Shown here piece after piece: positions 36,401 to 48,095 of a stretch of DNA of 64,000 bases. Below the pieces are notes generated by a model. The model was not told the origin of the DNA, did not search any database, and saw only the letters and a program-made list of their open reading frames with translations. Every line of letters starts with the position of its first letter. The first letter of the stretch is position 1. The DNA comes from Sphagnum compactum (Eukaryota; Bryophyta; Sphagnopsida; Sphagnales), in the NCBI GenBank assembly GCA_965153455.1, contig OZ234501.1, positions 6,882,001 through 6,946,000 of the forward strand, written 5' to 3'. The position numbers were made by a program, and so were the translations under genes.

Positions 36401-36893
36401 TATTAGACAGGTGGACAGTTGATCAACCCCAAAGAGAAATGAGCCAAATTTGGCTACAGGTCAGAAAGGAATCCAAATATTTTTTAGAATTTTCCTTTAT
36501 TTTGGCGACCTCCAGGAACATAAAAAACCAACCTTACTGCTTTTTTTCTAGTGTAGTTGCAGGGTGCCTTTACAAGGCATAATGTGGCGTAATCCCTACC
36601 TCGCCTCTATGGCCATTATGTATTAGGTAACCGGCGAGAGGAGTCGGAGTACGAAATATAGTCCAGGCGGAAATGCGGCGAGACTATTTCAGTAATCCGA
36701 CTACACTCGCCAGTTGTTGGGCATTGTCGGTTTCTGGACCAACGAGAAAGTGACTAAAAACTCTCTCGAGGAGAGAAAGGAGAAAATTATGTGTTATAAC
36801 CCTCCTCCTCTGGACCAATGAGAAGTGACCTGTTGGAAAATGCAGTCCAGAAATCCGTTACGGTTTTTGGAATGTCCACCATCATGTTTTCCT

Positions 36894-37045
36894 CGTGTGC
36901 CATACTCACTGGCACCCGTTGGGTGTCGGAGGGGAAATTTTGAGAAAGGATGGCAGTTTTTACTCCATCGTGTGCGATACTCACTGGCACCCGTTGGGTG
37001 TTCGAGGGAAAATTTTGAAAAAGGATGGCAGTTTTTACTCCATGT
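36894..37045 (+). repeat. Tandem duplication, period about 76
   Basis: Two copies of CGTGTGCCATACTCACTGGC followed by ACCCGTTGGGTGTC, GAGGGGAAATTTTGAGAAAG and GATGGCAGTTTTTACTCCAT. Within each, CACCCgttGGGTG is a perfect five-base stem. Confidence 0.85.
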
Positions 37046-37705
37046 AAATTGCTCGGGGGTGGGCTTTTACCTGATTTTGGTCGACACTCACTTGGCTCCG
37101 CCTCATGAGGCCCATAATCGAGTAAAGCCCATCCCCCTCACGCCTTACCTTACACGCATTGTCCAAATATGGTGATTTCTGAGGATTTTTCTTCACCAAA
37201 AAAATATATTCCTTCATATACCCTTGGCACTGGATTTTTATTTTGATTTATTTATTATTTTGAATTTTTTTTTTTGCAGTGGTTTGAATTTTCTCCCAAA
37301 ATAAACATGGAGAATCCTTTCCCTGTTTCTTTCTTTATTTATTTTTATTTTCTTTGGGGTCCAGTGACAATACTCTAGTCCGTAAGTTTACGAGAAACAT
37401 TTTTCCTAAACAACAACTTCCATTGGGTGAACCTTCGATTCCTTATGTTATTTTGTTTTTCGTTTAAATTTAATTTAATACTCTGTATGAAATTCAGTTC
37501 TCCAAAACACCAGATTCCTTTCCATTGGCAATTGATTTCTTTATGACAATAGTATTTCCATGACATAAAATTTAGGGTTGGCAGATGATAAATAATATCG
37601 ACACAGAGTTATGAATGATTATTAATGAAAAACTTGCCAAATTTTATTCCAAAAAAAGGCCACCAAAATGAATTGAAAACGGAGCAAAGAAAAGAAAGGG
37701 ACTTG
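37046..37705. other. Spacer, no gene seen
   Basis: AT-rich with T-runs. No ORF of known family. Confidence 0.5.
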
Positions 37706-37923
37706 AAGGTGCATTCACACTTTGGTGTTAATGTCTCTAATATTAAGTCCTCTAACACCAAGCTAGTCATGTAGGACCTAAACCTATTTACACATAGATT
37801 TTAGGTTAAGTTAACATTCACTTAACATTAAACAATTGCCCATCTAACATTGGTTGCCACCACCTAAGATGCCACCTAGATTTTCACTCAACACTGACTT
37901 AACATGATGTGTGAATGCACCTT
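37706..37923. mobile_element. MITE, 218 bases, 15-base perfect TIRs
   Basis: The left terminus AAGGTGCATTCACAC and the right terminus GTGTGAATGCACCTT are perfect inverted repeats. The interior has no ORF and repeats short words such as TAACATT and CACCTA. A clear target-site duplication is not visible (ACTTG on the left, TATTA on the right), so the superfamily is open. Confidence 0.8.
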
Positions 37924-39053
37924 TATTAGCAATTTATTGCCAAGTGCGGAGGGAGAGAGAGAAATAAAATAAAATAAAAAATCTGGACTTGGAGCACTCC
38001 GTATTGTCATGGACTAATACTACATTAAAAATAATAATCAATTGGCTAACTAAGGTTTTGCGCGTTGAAATACTTACAACATAGGTCTTACTTATTAGGG
38101 TGTGGAAATTTTTGGACGTACGGAGGCATGTGTTTGAACCGATTGACCCCAGTTTTGGAAAATTTTGGCTTCAGGTGGTCATAGAAGTCTCTACATGGTA
38201 GAGAATTTGACCCTAGTGTATGGTAGGCGTTAAAATCCCCCCCCCCCCAATTTGATGGGACCACGCGGAGTCAGAAAGTTTATTATTGTGAGGATTAAGA
38301 TTCTCATCTCTTCTAGGGAAAGTCGGGTCACGTTTCCGCCTTTTGATTGCCGGCCAAGTCACGGTCTCTTTGTTGATCACCTCTCTTTCGAATAATACTC
38401 TAGTGAAATATCTCCTGAACACACACAAACATATGTGATGCCTTTTCAGCAAAAGCATTTTTGGCCTTGCCGCTTCAGAACATCGGTAAAGGGCGAAGGT
38501 CCCTCCCCCTTTTAAGTGTTGCTTTGTTTTTTGTGAGGGGGCCCATCACTCCTTCCGAAAAAAAAAAAATCACTTTGGATGCACACTCACAACAATTTTA
38601 ATACTGAACATTTGTTGTTACCAAACTAATACAACTAACCATAGTACCCGAATTAATAGTAAGGTTTTATTCCGATTTGAAATTGCGAGCGAAAGCAAAA
38701 GAAACGAAATCTGCAAGACCGGAAAGCATTGCAACTTTTTCTTTCCTTTGTATTTTTTGGGTCCCTCACCTGCCCTAAGAAGAACCCCTCCGACATGTCA
38801 AATTTACATCTGGAGAACTTCCCACAACTTGAAAGTTACTTACGAGGCTGTCAATTTATTAAATAAAATCAAACTTAAATAAATTTCAATTGCTACGCTT
38901 AGGTTTAGACCCTTCTCTTTTACTTTTATTCTAAGGAAAAATAAAGAAAATAAAGAAAAGAAAAGAAAAAAGACAAAAAAACAATTTGGGGTTTTAAATT
39001 ATTAAATTAGTTTTTAATGAGAAAAAATGGTTTATTGTGCCAAACCATTTAAA
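37924..39053. other. Spacer, no gene seen
   Basis: It contains a C12 tract at 38237-38248 and an A-rich stretch near 38935-38985. The minus ORF at 38213-38458 matches nothing known. Confidence 0.5.
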
Positions 39054-40087
39054 TCTTATATATAAAAGCAAACGTGGTGTCTGTGTGTCCGTCTATGTGT
39101 CACAAGACGTTCTGCGTTTTAACATTACGCCAGAACCGGCGGCAGTAAGGGCAGTTGGGCAGGGCAGGGCAAGGCGGCCAGGGCAGACACCCACCCACTG
39201 GACCTGCTGGCGGCCCGCAGCAACAGCCCGTTGATTTGTGACCCCATTTGAAACATTTATTGGCTCATCAACAATTCTTTTTGGAGCATTGGACGTGCCC
39301 ACATAGAACACCTCTTTGGAACCAGAAACAAATCTGTTACCCTAGACTTTACTTTTCAGTTTATATACAAAGGATGTGAATTTTGGGCAAAGCCATATGG
39401 GATAAAACCAAGGTGCAATTGGGAACATCTTGGTGAACGTATTTGGGAACTTGGTGGGAACCCCATGGGAACATGACGGGTGGACATTAGGAACAAAGGA
39501 AAAAAGAAATGCCCCTTGCCCCCTCTTTAAAAAGAAAAAAACTGGACATTCATGAGTGCAAGCTGAGCCTTCCTGTTGGTTTCATGAAATTTCTCTTTTC
39601 AAAATTGTTCATCACCATTTTCACCTTGGCAAATATACCCCTTCTTAAGTACTGGGGTACCTATTAACCTCTCACAAGTCCAACATTCTTTTTTGACAAT
39701 GAGACAACTCGATTGGCCCATAGCAAAAAAAATGTTGAAACTATGGAGGCTCCCAAAATAGAAGATTTTATGGAAAGATGGAATGCCTCCCCCTTTGACC
39801 CACCTATATAAGTGAGAAGGGGAGGACTTTGGGCAAAACATATGAGATTACAGCAAGGTGCTATTGGGAACACCCTTGGGGAACACGTTGGGAACCTAGG
39901 GAGCATATTGAGGCACTCCGCCAACATAGAAGCCTAAATAAGCTTCCCTCCCCCAAAAAAGAAGCATGATTTGGGAATTTTAATTGAGGTGCCATTGGAA
40001 ACATATAAAGGACACAGTGGGAATAGATCAAAAATTAAAAATCCCCCTCCCCACCCCCCTTTGCATTAGGCACGGGGTTCAAACTAA
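39054..40087 (+). mobile_element. Non-autonomous Helitron, first of a pair
   Basis: The 5' end lies in an A|T context and starts TCTTATATATAAAAGC, followed by GTCTGTGTGTCCGTCTATG. This is the TC start with a GTCYGTC-rich leader seen in plant Helitrons. The proposed 3' end TTGCATTAGGCACGGGGTTC followed by AAACTAA closes with CTAA and is nearly the same as the 3' end at 40414-40441. The interior carries diverged repeats of a TTTGGGCAAA...AAGGTGC.ATTGGGAAC block (39383, 39828 and partly 39971). No Rep/helicase ORF is present. Confidence 0.6.
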
Positions 40088-40103
40088 AAATAAAAACAAA
40101 ATA

Positions 40104-40441
40104 TCGACGTAGCTGATAGAAAGTCTGTCCGTCTGTCTGTGACCACTGGACGCAGAGAAAAATGACGGGAAAAAAATAAGAGACAGGATCGAGCACCGGT
40201 TGACGACTGTAGGATGGAGAGCTTTCGACGAAGAGAAAAATGTACGCAGCAGTAAAAAGTGCAGCAGCAGTAAAAAGCGCATGGGTGAAGGGGGGGGGGG
40301 ATCAACGGGTTAAAAAATCGGAGTGGAAAATGCGAAGGACCGGGGGGGGGGGGTCGACGAGGTAAAGAACCAGAGTGAGCAATGGGAAGGACCGGGCGAG
40401 GGGGAGCTCGACGGGTGCATTATGCACCGGGTTCACACTAG
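40104..40441 (+). mobile_element. Short Helitron, second of a pair
   Basis: It begins A|TCGACGTAGCTGATAGAAA followed by GTCTGTCCGTCTGTCTGTG. It ends with the palindrome GGTGCATTATGCACC (40414-40428), nine bases, then CTAG at 40438-40441, followed by T. Hairpin, short spacer, CTAG and T is the canonical Helitron 3' end. The body holds two to three tandem units of about 54 bases with G11-G12 runs (40290-40404). The whole interval 39054-40441 could alternatively be one element with an internal old end. Confidence 0.65.
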
Positions 40442-42339
40442 TAAAGAATAAAAGCAACTTGAGAATAAGTTAAATTTGAGATGCTGCAACTAGGGTGTCC
40501 TTTTACTTGACTCCCCCTTGCAAGTTCCTTGTTCAACTCATATTAAAGTTTTTTAATTAAATTAAATAAAATGGAAACCATAGGTCGAATGCATGCAGTT
40601 GGGGGTACAAGGACGATATTTATTTTTTGTATATTAAAAAATATACATTGACTTTGAACAAGGTGTGAAATTATTTTACCTTAGTACTCCTGACAAAATT
40701 AGTTTCAGCTTGAATTTATATTATTTCTTTAATTGTTGCTATACTTAGTAAGAACAATTTTTTTTTGGGATGAATTATGTGCAATAAATAAAATAAAGAT
40801 ACCTTAGTACCTTGGCAATTACAACACATGCTTGTTTGAATATTTAATTAACTTTGAGATTCTTCATTTCAACAAATTCAATATTTCCTTTCACAAAACC
40901 TTGTTTTTTCCGAAAAAAATTAAATTAAATTAAATTAAATTAAAATTTCAACATTTCTGAAAATAATATAAGTAGTGTCAAAGCATGCCAAGGTACTATG
41001 GTGATCAAGAATTGGCACCCCGGCTTTCATAAAATTGTCTTTCTTTTGAATGCTAGAACCTCCGAATATGTTTTCCCTCATTTTTCCCTAACGATGGTGG
41101 GTATCAGTTATAAGGGCAAACATATTTTCAAAAGGATGTGATTCTAAGTGCGGTTCGGAGCTTTGCGACCTTGAGAACATCCTACTTACAAATATGGTGA
41201 TTATGGTCAAAAAAATTCAAAAATATCCATCGGGGCCTTTGCAACCCTTTTTTCCTTTTTTTTGGTCACCAAATAGTGAAATTTCACCCCCCAAAAAACC
41301 ATTACTATGGACATTTGCATGAGGATGTAATGAACCGAGTACCTATCTCAATATTTGATGAATGTTATGTGTGTAAAATATAAATGGTCAATTTACATAT
41401 CATGTAAATTGACTATGTACGCGTAAATCGCTTACATGCCCCAATTTTTACACTCGCATGATCAGGTGTATGAATTCAAAAGTAATTCACTTTTTGTGAT
41501 ATTTTAAAAAAATTATGTAATATCCATTTTTTTTTCCAATGTTTTCAATCAAAACATATACTTTTAAAGTTGTCAATTGAGACTTGATTTTACATTAATA
41601 ACTTGACTATGAAAACATGTGTAACTATTTATAAAAAAAAATATGCCCACTTTTAACAATTGGCTTTTACACTTCAAAAATATGAACTAGTCAACTAACT
41701 ATAACAATACAAAATAAAATTTTCATTTCAAATTTCATATAGTGATTCAATATGCAATGTAACATGAATTAATATATGTTTAAATGAAATTCTCTCCTCA
41801 AAAATATAAACAAATTCTAAGAAAAGCTTTTGAATGTCTAAAATTTGACCATATTTTTATAATTAGGGTTGTTGGTTTCCCTTTGTTTTCTGAACATCTC
41901 TATTTGGTTTCTTATTAATATGGGTTTTGTTGTTTTTATACATAAGCTTTAATACCATTTAACTAACAATACGAAATTAAATCGTCAATTTAACATTATA
42001 AAATGGACTTTGTGTGTACTATCTTTCTAATTCATCAAACATATTTTTTGACTTATATTTTGATTTGCACAACATACATGAATATATAATTTTAAATACA
42101 TTACTATGTGTATATACTTTTCATTGTGTAAATGCAATAGTGGTGCAATATCCTCATTTTTGTGAAAACCATAATTGTCAATGACCTTGGCAAGAACGAT
42201 ACCCTCATTTCTATTATGAATCTTTAATCTTTTGTGACAGAATGAACAAACAAATGATGAACAGAATACACAATAAATATGTGTATTGCACTTTATGTTT
42301 TCTTCTCTCTTTTTAAGATGATGGCTATGGAAATGGAAC
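40442..42339. other. AT-rich spacer, no gene seen
   Basis: A (TTAAA)n run lies at about 40916-40943. No ORF of known family. Confidence 0.55.
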
Positions 42340-42660
42340 TAGTTCAAGAAAGAAAGAAAGAAAGAAAGAAAAAAGAATTGAAGGGGCAAATGACAGGCAT
42401 GAAAAAGAGAAGGAGGTAGGTAACATAAAAAATATTGGAAGACTTATGAAAATGCAACAACAAATAAAGAAGGAAAAAAAAGGGGGAAAGGGAAAATTGG
42501 TAGGCATTCAAGGAATGAAGATGGGAGAAGGAGATACATAGAAGAGAAGAGAATAGAAGAGGAACTAGTTTTTTTTTTAAAAAAGGAGAAAGGGGCAAAT
42601 GGTAGGCATAATTAAAGAAGAGGGAGGTAGGTAAGAAAGAAGAAAGACTCAAGTATAAAG
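42340..42660 (+). repeat. Purine-rich (GAAA) tract with internal duplication
   Basis: The plus strand is almost entirely A and G for about 300 bases, with (GAAA)n at 42348-42372. The block GGGGCAAATGACAGGCATGA...GGAGGTAGGTAA (42384) recurs as GGGGCAAATGGTAGGCATAA...GGAGGTAGGTAA (42592). Minus-strand ORFs are low-complexity Phe/Leu/Ser translations. Confidence 0.7.
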
Positions 42661-42719
42661 TATTGAGGAATGATATTTTGTAAAATTCTTTTCATTATGT
42701 TTTGTGAGTTTCGTGCTCT

Positions 42720-43260
42720 TGCTAATCCCCTTTGTCTAAGTTGTTTGCAATTGTAATTGATGGTGGTGTTGTTCTCCTCTTGCAAGCCTCAACATTTAAC
42801 ATACTTCAAATGACCTTTTTACATTTTATTCATTATTTTTTTGTTATTTTGCACTCTTTTTTCTTGTGATTGTTTTGCAACTGCTTTATGGTTTTGCATA
42901 ATAAGGTTGAAGGTTTAGGGTGAACTTTCTTATGTTCTTTTTCAATTACATTTTGCATAAATATAAGTGGTGGTGTTGTGGTCATCTTGTAACTCTTAGC
43001 ATTGTTGCAAGCTTCATTAGTACCCTTATTTTGAAGTGAGTTTCTTACATTTTATTTTTTTGTCATTTTGCACTCCCATTTTGTATAGTTGATTTCGAAT
43101 TTTAAGTTCATTACAATCTTGCATAATAGGGTTTAAGGTGAACTTTTCATGTTGTTTTTTCTTGTTTACATTTTTTGGCAAGAGTAGGTGGTGGTGTTGT
43201 GGTCATCTTGCAATTCTTAGTGTTGTTGCAAATTTTATCAATCTCATATTTGAAATGATC
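42720..43260 (+). repeat. Tandem repeat, about 215-base period, three units
   Basis: GGTGGTGTTGTGGTCATCTT (or a variant) followed by GCAA recurs at about 42760, 42968 and 43190. Between these, ACATTTTATT...TTTGCACTC and TTGCATAATA(A/G)GGTTTAAGGTGA words align. No coding role is seen. Confidence 0.7.
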
Positions 43261-45230
43261 TGTATGGTCAAATCATGATAATATGAGTCACCTTAAGTGT
43301 CATTAGTTTGTTTTTTACATTGTTAAAATATTCGTAAACTAAAATAATGTTGAAATTGTTTGTTGTATTTGTATGCCCACCTTTTGATATATCAATCTAA
43401 CATCAAAACATGTTTTAAAATAATCTAATAAATATAAAATATTTTCTTGACACATTTTATAATTCACAACCATGTTTTTTGAACTCAAAAATCAGAATGA
43501 AACAATGTAAAAAATTATTGAAGCATATTGAAATAATGCAAAAAATATTGTCACAATGTGACAAAGGAAACGCCAACAACGCCTATTAGGATCGTTTGAC
43601 CTTCCACCACCCCTTGTCATTTTGCACATGCTTTCATCATGTTCTTGTCTTATTGTTTAAAAAAAATTGCAATCATCAATGACAAGCAAGACATGTGCAA
43701 TACCCGAATATTTCACCTAATACAATACCAAAGTATACTTACACTTACCTTGTTTTACTCAAGATGCAATAATTTTGCATCAGTTTACACTTACATGAAT
43801 ATAAATGAAAAACATCCATTTACATGGCATATTTTGTTCCGTACACTTACACTTTCGTGACATGTATATCAAAAGCCATGTACATGCCCAACACTAGTCA
43901 AAACTTGATCCAATTTTTCTTTCCTTTTTTTCTCATGATATCCAACATGTATCATGAGAAAAATAAAAACATAAAAAATGAGGTGTATTTTAAAAACACA
44001 AGACGCGGAAGGAAAAGTACTCTATGTAACATGCACTTCACTTACACTAAAAGTAAAAAATAAAAACAAGTCTTTGAGTGCCATTTTTCTTAAGTTTTCT
44101 CTCTTGCGTTGTCTATCATCCAGATTATTTTAATGAGAGAGGGTTCCAGAGTATTTTATCAACTCCGTTTGTGCTCTCGGCGGCTAAAGTTGTAAACACC
44201 AAGCCACAAAGACCAGAAATGGCCTTTACAAAATCCAACCAAAGTGGCTGCTATGAGCGGATTTCATAAAGGACTTCCATGTATCTCCATTTTGGAAAAG
44301 GCTTATGCCCGAGTCATTCATTGATTGGTGTGTGTGTACATATTTGGTTGTGTTGTGATGTTTGGCGGCTTGCCTTAGGATCAATGTTTTTTCTTTTCAG
44401 TTTTCTGATGTTCGATCATTCCGATGTATCGATCCTTCCAAACGAGACCTTTATCAGCAATTGCATGCTTTCAAATATGGAGAAAGCTCCTGAAAAGCTG
44501 CCCTAAACCCCGCCCCCCCCCTTCTGCCCCCTCAAAAAAAGTGTGTCCAAATGTGGCAAAAATTTCCCTCAAATTTTTTTTTCCTCAAAACTTTAGAACA
44601 CAAGAACTTGACCAAATATTTAAGTCCAAATTTTGCACAATTTTTCCATGGAAAGAAACACTGCTTAGCACCCTCCACAGCTCACTTGCACATATATGTT
44701 TGAACATTATGACGATGGTCGCTCTAATTTTATTTAAAATATTCACACAAACTTTTGCTTAGGTTTTTCTTTTGTTGTGTAGGACAGCAAAGCTTCTTCA
44801 CAAGGCCCTCACTATGTTTGTTGTAGGTGAAACCCAAGGTCACGGGTTTCACCAAAATAAGGGTTTGCGCAAGGTGAAGCTGAAGATGGGCCCAAATTCT
44901 GATAAAGCCCTTGGTCGAGGGCTTTCCCATTTGTAAAGCCCTGCTCAGAATTTTTTGAAAAAAATTCCCAGGGGAGGAAAAAATGGTTCTCTCTCTGGTG
45001 GTCTTCCGGGTCCTAATTGTATTTTGTACTGCCTATGTCTATTTTTTTGGGGGCTGCCCATTTCCCAATCCAAGTTGTGTTCTGTAGTGACTAGTGACCA
45101 GACACATTTTGGGCGCTGTTATTTACATTTTGGGCCTGTAATGGACACCTAGTGTCTATTATAGGTCCAAATCGTGCATAACACGGAGCCAAATGTGTCT
45201 GAGCAGCATCATCTTTTCTAGAGAAAAAAA
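43261..45230. other. Spacer with two short hairpins
   Basis: No gene is seen. A stem GTGAAACCC/GGGTTTCAC lies at 44827-44852 and another, AAAGCCCT/AGGGCTTT, at 44904-44925. Other ORFs are short and unrecognised. Confidence 0.45.
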
Positions 45231-45254
45231 TGGGGTGGAAGAAAGAAGGGGTAA

Positions 45255-45415
45255 CAACAAAATCCTTCTATATTCTTGGCTACCTACTGGAACTTATCAT
45301 AAAAATATAATGATTTGGAAATTTTTATTATTTTTAAAACTGGCGAATTTGGGTCATTTTTTCCATGCAAAATCATATTTTTCAGGTTGAAATTTGACAA
45401 AAGGGTTGTTGTGCT
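45255..45415 (+). repeat. Dispersed GGCTAC/TGGAACT repeat, copy B
   Basis: It contains ATCCTTCTATATTCTTGGC followed by TAC...TGGAACTTATC, TTTTAAAACTGGCGAATTTG and AATCATATTTTTCAGGTTGA, matching copy A at 36178-36400 in order. Confidence 0.65.
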
Positions 45416-45641
45416 TGACAAAAAAATAATGCACAAATTTGCCAAATTAAACCCTAATTTGAGGGTCATAACCATAAGATGGAGCCTTGTCATCATATCC
45501 TGCAAATCTTCGGAACTGATACTGAGTTTCACAAAAGGACACCCAATTGTGTGAGCAATTTTGGGCTACACTTAAAGACTAGTGCATGGAACAGGGATTG
45601 CATGGTGAACTAGAGCCCAAGTTTCAGGAAGGTGATTTAGA

Positions 45642-45718
45642 AGCACAGATGTTCCAAGAGGCTTAAAAGACAGACAAAGAAGCACAGATGTTCAATGAGG
45701 CTTAAAAGACAGACAAAC
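45642..45718 (+). repeat. Tandem duplication, period 38
   Basis: GAAGCACAGATGTTCCAAGA followed by GGCTTAAAAGACAGACAAA is repeated as GAAGCACAGATGTTCAATGA followed by the same tail. Confidence 0.85.
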
Positions 45719-47216
45719 CCTGGTAAACTTCACTAAACAAAGCACCCAGTGAAGGGGGGAAAGGAAGTACAAAGAGAAAAGATCCAAAATCAAAGCCAGA
45801 AGTGCGAAAGGACCAGAAGGGCAAAGGAACAAATTCTGTTCCAGAGACCTCACCAGTCCCCAAGAAGCATGTAAAAAAGGAAAGGGAAGGGAACCTGAAA
45901 TAGTCACAAAAGTCAAGACATGCACATTCAAAGCTCCACAAATTTCAACAACAGTCGGAGGACAGAATCCACTTGATAAGTTGCCTTCCAGATACACTAA
46001 AACTTATCTGGCCATGCGGTACGATCTTGACTCAAAGATACAAACAAGGCATCACAAACAGGCTGGCCCTGCCAATAGATAAGTGTTGTACATCTACCTT
46101 CAGTGTCGACACTCTGAACACCAAAAAAAACTCCGTTTCAATCTAAACAGTCTAAACACTTTCACCAAAGAAACCAGTTCACCTAACGCGAAGTCGGTTT
46201 TAATAAGGTAAAACTTCCAAAAGTTGGATCCAATGCGATAGTCCCTGTCCCTGTGGGAGTAAGGCCCAAACAAATGTTTGGTTGTGTTCAACTTGTGATC
46301 CAAGATCCCTCTTGGTCCCTCCCTAGCTGCTTGATCATGTATCTCCTTTCACACACTTGCAATATATTAGTATAGAATGTTGTGCATAATACTTAACTGC
46401 TTTCTAGAACTTTCTACAAAATAATAAGGTTCCAAATTGAATTTCTCATCATTTCTCCATAACCCTTGCTCCACGGGGTTCTTCCTAAGCATCAAATATT
46501 TACTTCGTTAAGTTCCCCCATTTAATAGGACGTTAGCAAGAGTGGGCACAAAACCGACCAAACATTGATGAAATTGAGCACCCTTGGGCTCATAACCATG
46601 TATCTATCAACTTCAGTTAGAGCCATACTACTGATGGTGACTTGGGAATGTTGACATGGTTCAATCTAGCTAATACCTTGACTACCTCCTCTGCATGAGC
46701 TCATGGGCTTTACCCTTCGGAAATCACAAGGCAAGCATTATCATGAACCTAACATACATGGATCATGAGGCATATGAGGGGGAGGATTCTTGTGCCTACT
46801 CCTTGGAGCGAGAGTGGGAGGGTTTAGGATCTTACACCTATAAGTGAAATATCCTTCCCACTCTCAACGAGTAGGTGTAAGATCCCTCCTCTTTTTCACA
46901 AATATAATGTGCCCTTCAAAGACGCGCAGGAAATTTCTCCAAGTGTTTTACAATGTTCAGACAACCTCTTTAATCAAAAGAATGAGAAGAAAAGTGCAAT
47001 TTGCATCAATTCCAAGCTACCAACCCCGTTGTTTTCACTCAACATTTTTCTCGCAAATTGGAATAGACTTTACATAAATTCGTACAGTCAGGAAAACACA
47101 GCACCAGAAGCCTGAGTTTGGTAACAAAACGGGGTGAGATTCACAAAAAAACCCTGCCAAAAAGTACCTTACCAATCAAGGAGCGGCGGGGGATTCCGAC
47201 AGCACCATTCTTTTTC
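45719..47216. other. Spacer with one inverted repeat
   Basis: No gene is seen. An inverted repeat with arms GATCTTACACCTA (46830-46842) and TAGGTGTAAGATC (46871-46883) has a loop of about 28 bases; TAGGTGTAAGATCC occurs again near 57020. Confidence 0.45.
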
Positions 47217-47462
47217 GTGGTAAATTGAGTTTCATCTTGTATTGACCCCTTTTTCCTGAGCGCTTCCGTTGCTGCTACATATATTTTCACCGCTCCTACC
47301 TGTACGGCTACTATAATTACTCTCGAACCTTGTGCATTAAATGCTAAGTTTCAGCATTTCATAGCCAGATTTAATAAAATTTCCATACTTTGCAGAGGAC
47401 CTCATTCAAAGAGGGGTTGGGTGGTGAAAGGAGACGCAAAGACAGGGTGAAGAGAGGGTGCC
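47217..47462 (+). repeat. Dispersed repeat, copy 2 (partner at 12209-12480)
   Basis: It starts GGTAAATTGAGTTTC and shares GCTGCTACATATATTTTCAC, CGAACCTTGTGCATT, AGTTTCAGCATTTCATA and GATTTAATAAAATTTCC with the first copy, in the same order and orientation, then a GGTGAAAGGAG.C.CAAAGACAGGGTGA block. Confidence 0.75.
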
Positions 47463-48095
47463 TTTAGGCAAACTCTTTAATTTTTTCTAACTTTTGCCAT
47501 GTTCTAATGCCCTACAAAGATCCACTGGGATATCACAAAGAGGGGATCAAAGGAAGGGAACAGATGAGGTCCCCAATTGGATGCTCCTCTCTTGCAGATT
47601 CATTTGAAGCTCCACCCACCCACAACAAAGTTTGTGAATAGAATTAGAATTAGTCCAGTGTGGCCAAAATCCTCTGATTTCATCCGCCACATTCTTGAGG
47701 GGTTTGGTCTTGCTGAATTGAGAGATGAAAATAGCAATCTTTCTACTTTCCTCTGTGACCAGTAGCCACAGTGGATGATTACCAGACCACCTACGTCACA
47801 AAACTGATGAAAAAAAGAAAAGAAAAGAAAAAACCCCAAGGAACTCCTACAAACACCCATGAAGATTAGGGTTAGGGTTAGAAGCCCTGTGTCTCTTCAG
47901 ACCCTAAAATCCTATGAACCTAAAACCCTTGGGGAAGGACCAAGTGTTGGTGCAGTCTCATTACCAACAGGCACCGTGTTGAAGCTCTGATCATCGCCTT
48001 GCTGATCTTCTCTTTCTGTTGGAATTTGAGCTTTTGCTTTTGTTGTCTCAACGGTTTTTGAAACCCTCCAAGAATTTTTAATTTTTTTCCTACGG
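47463..48095 (+). promoter_or_regulatory. Upstream region and leader of UTP23
   Basis: TTAGGGTTAGGGTTAG (47866-47881) and AAACCCTT words lie 150-230 bases before the start codon. Such telo-box clusters are a known feature of promoters of plant ribosome-biogenesis genes, which fits UTP23. No confident TATA box was found. Confidence 0.5.

Noticed and set aside
36548-36556. TTTTTTTCTAGTG as a possible CACTA-element terminus (also near 30300)
   Set aside because: No matching CACTA start at a plausible distance and no 3-base target duplication; T-runs followed by CTAGTG are expected by chance here.
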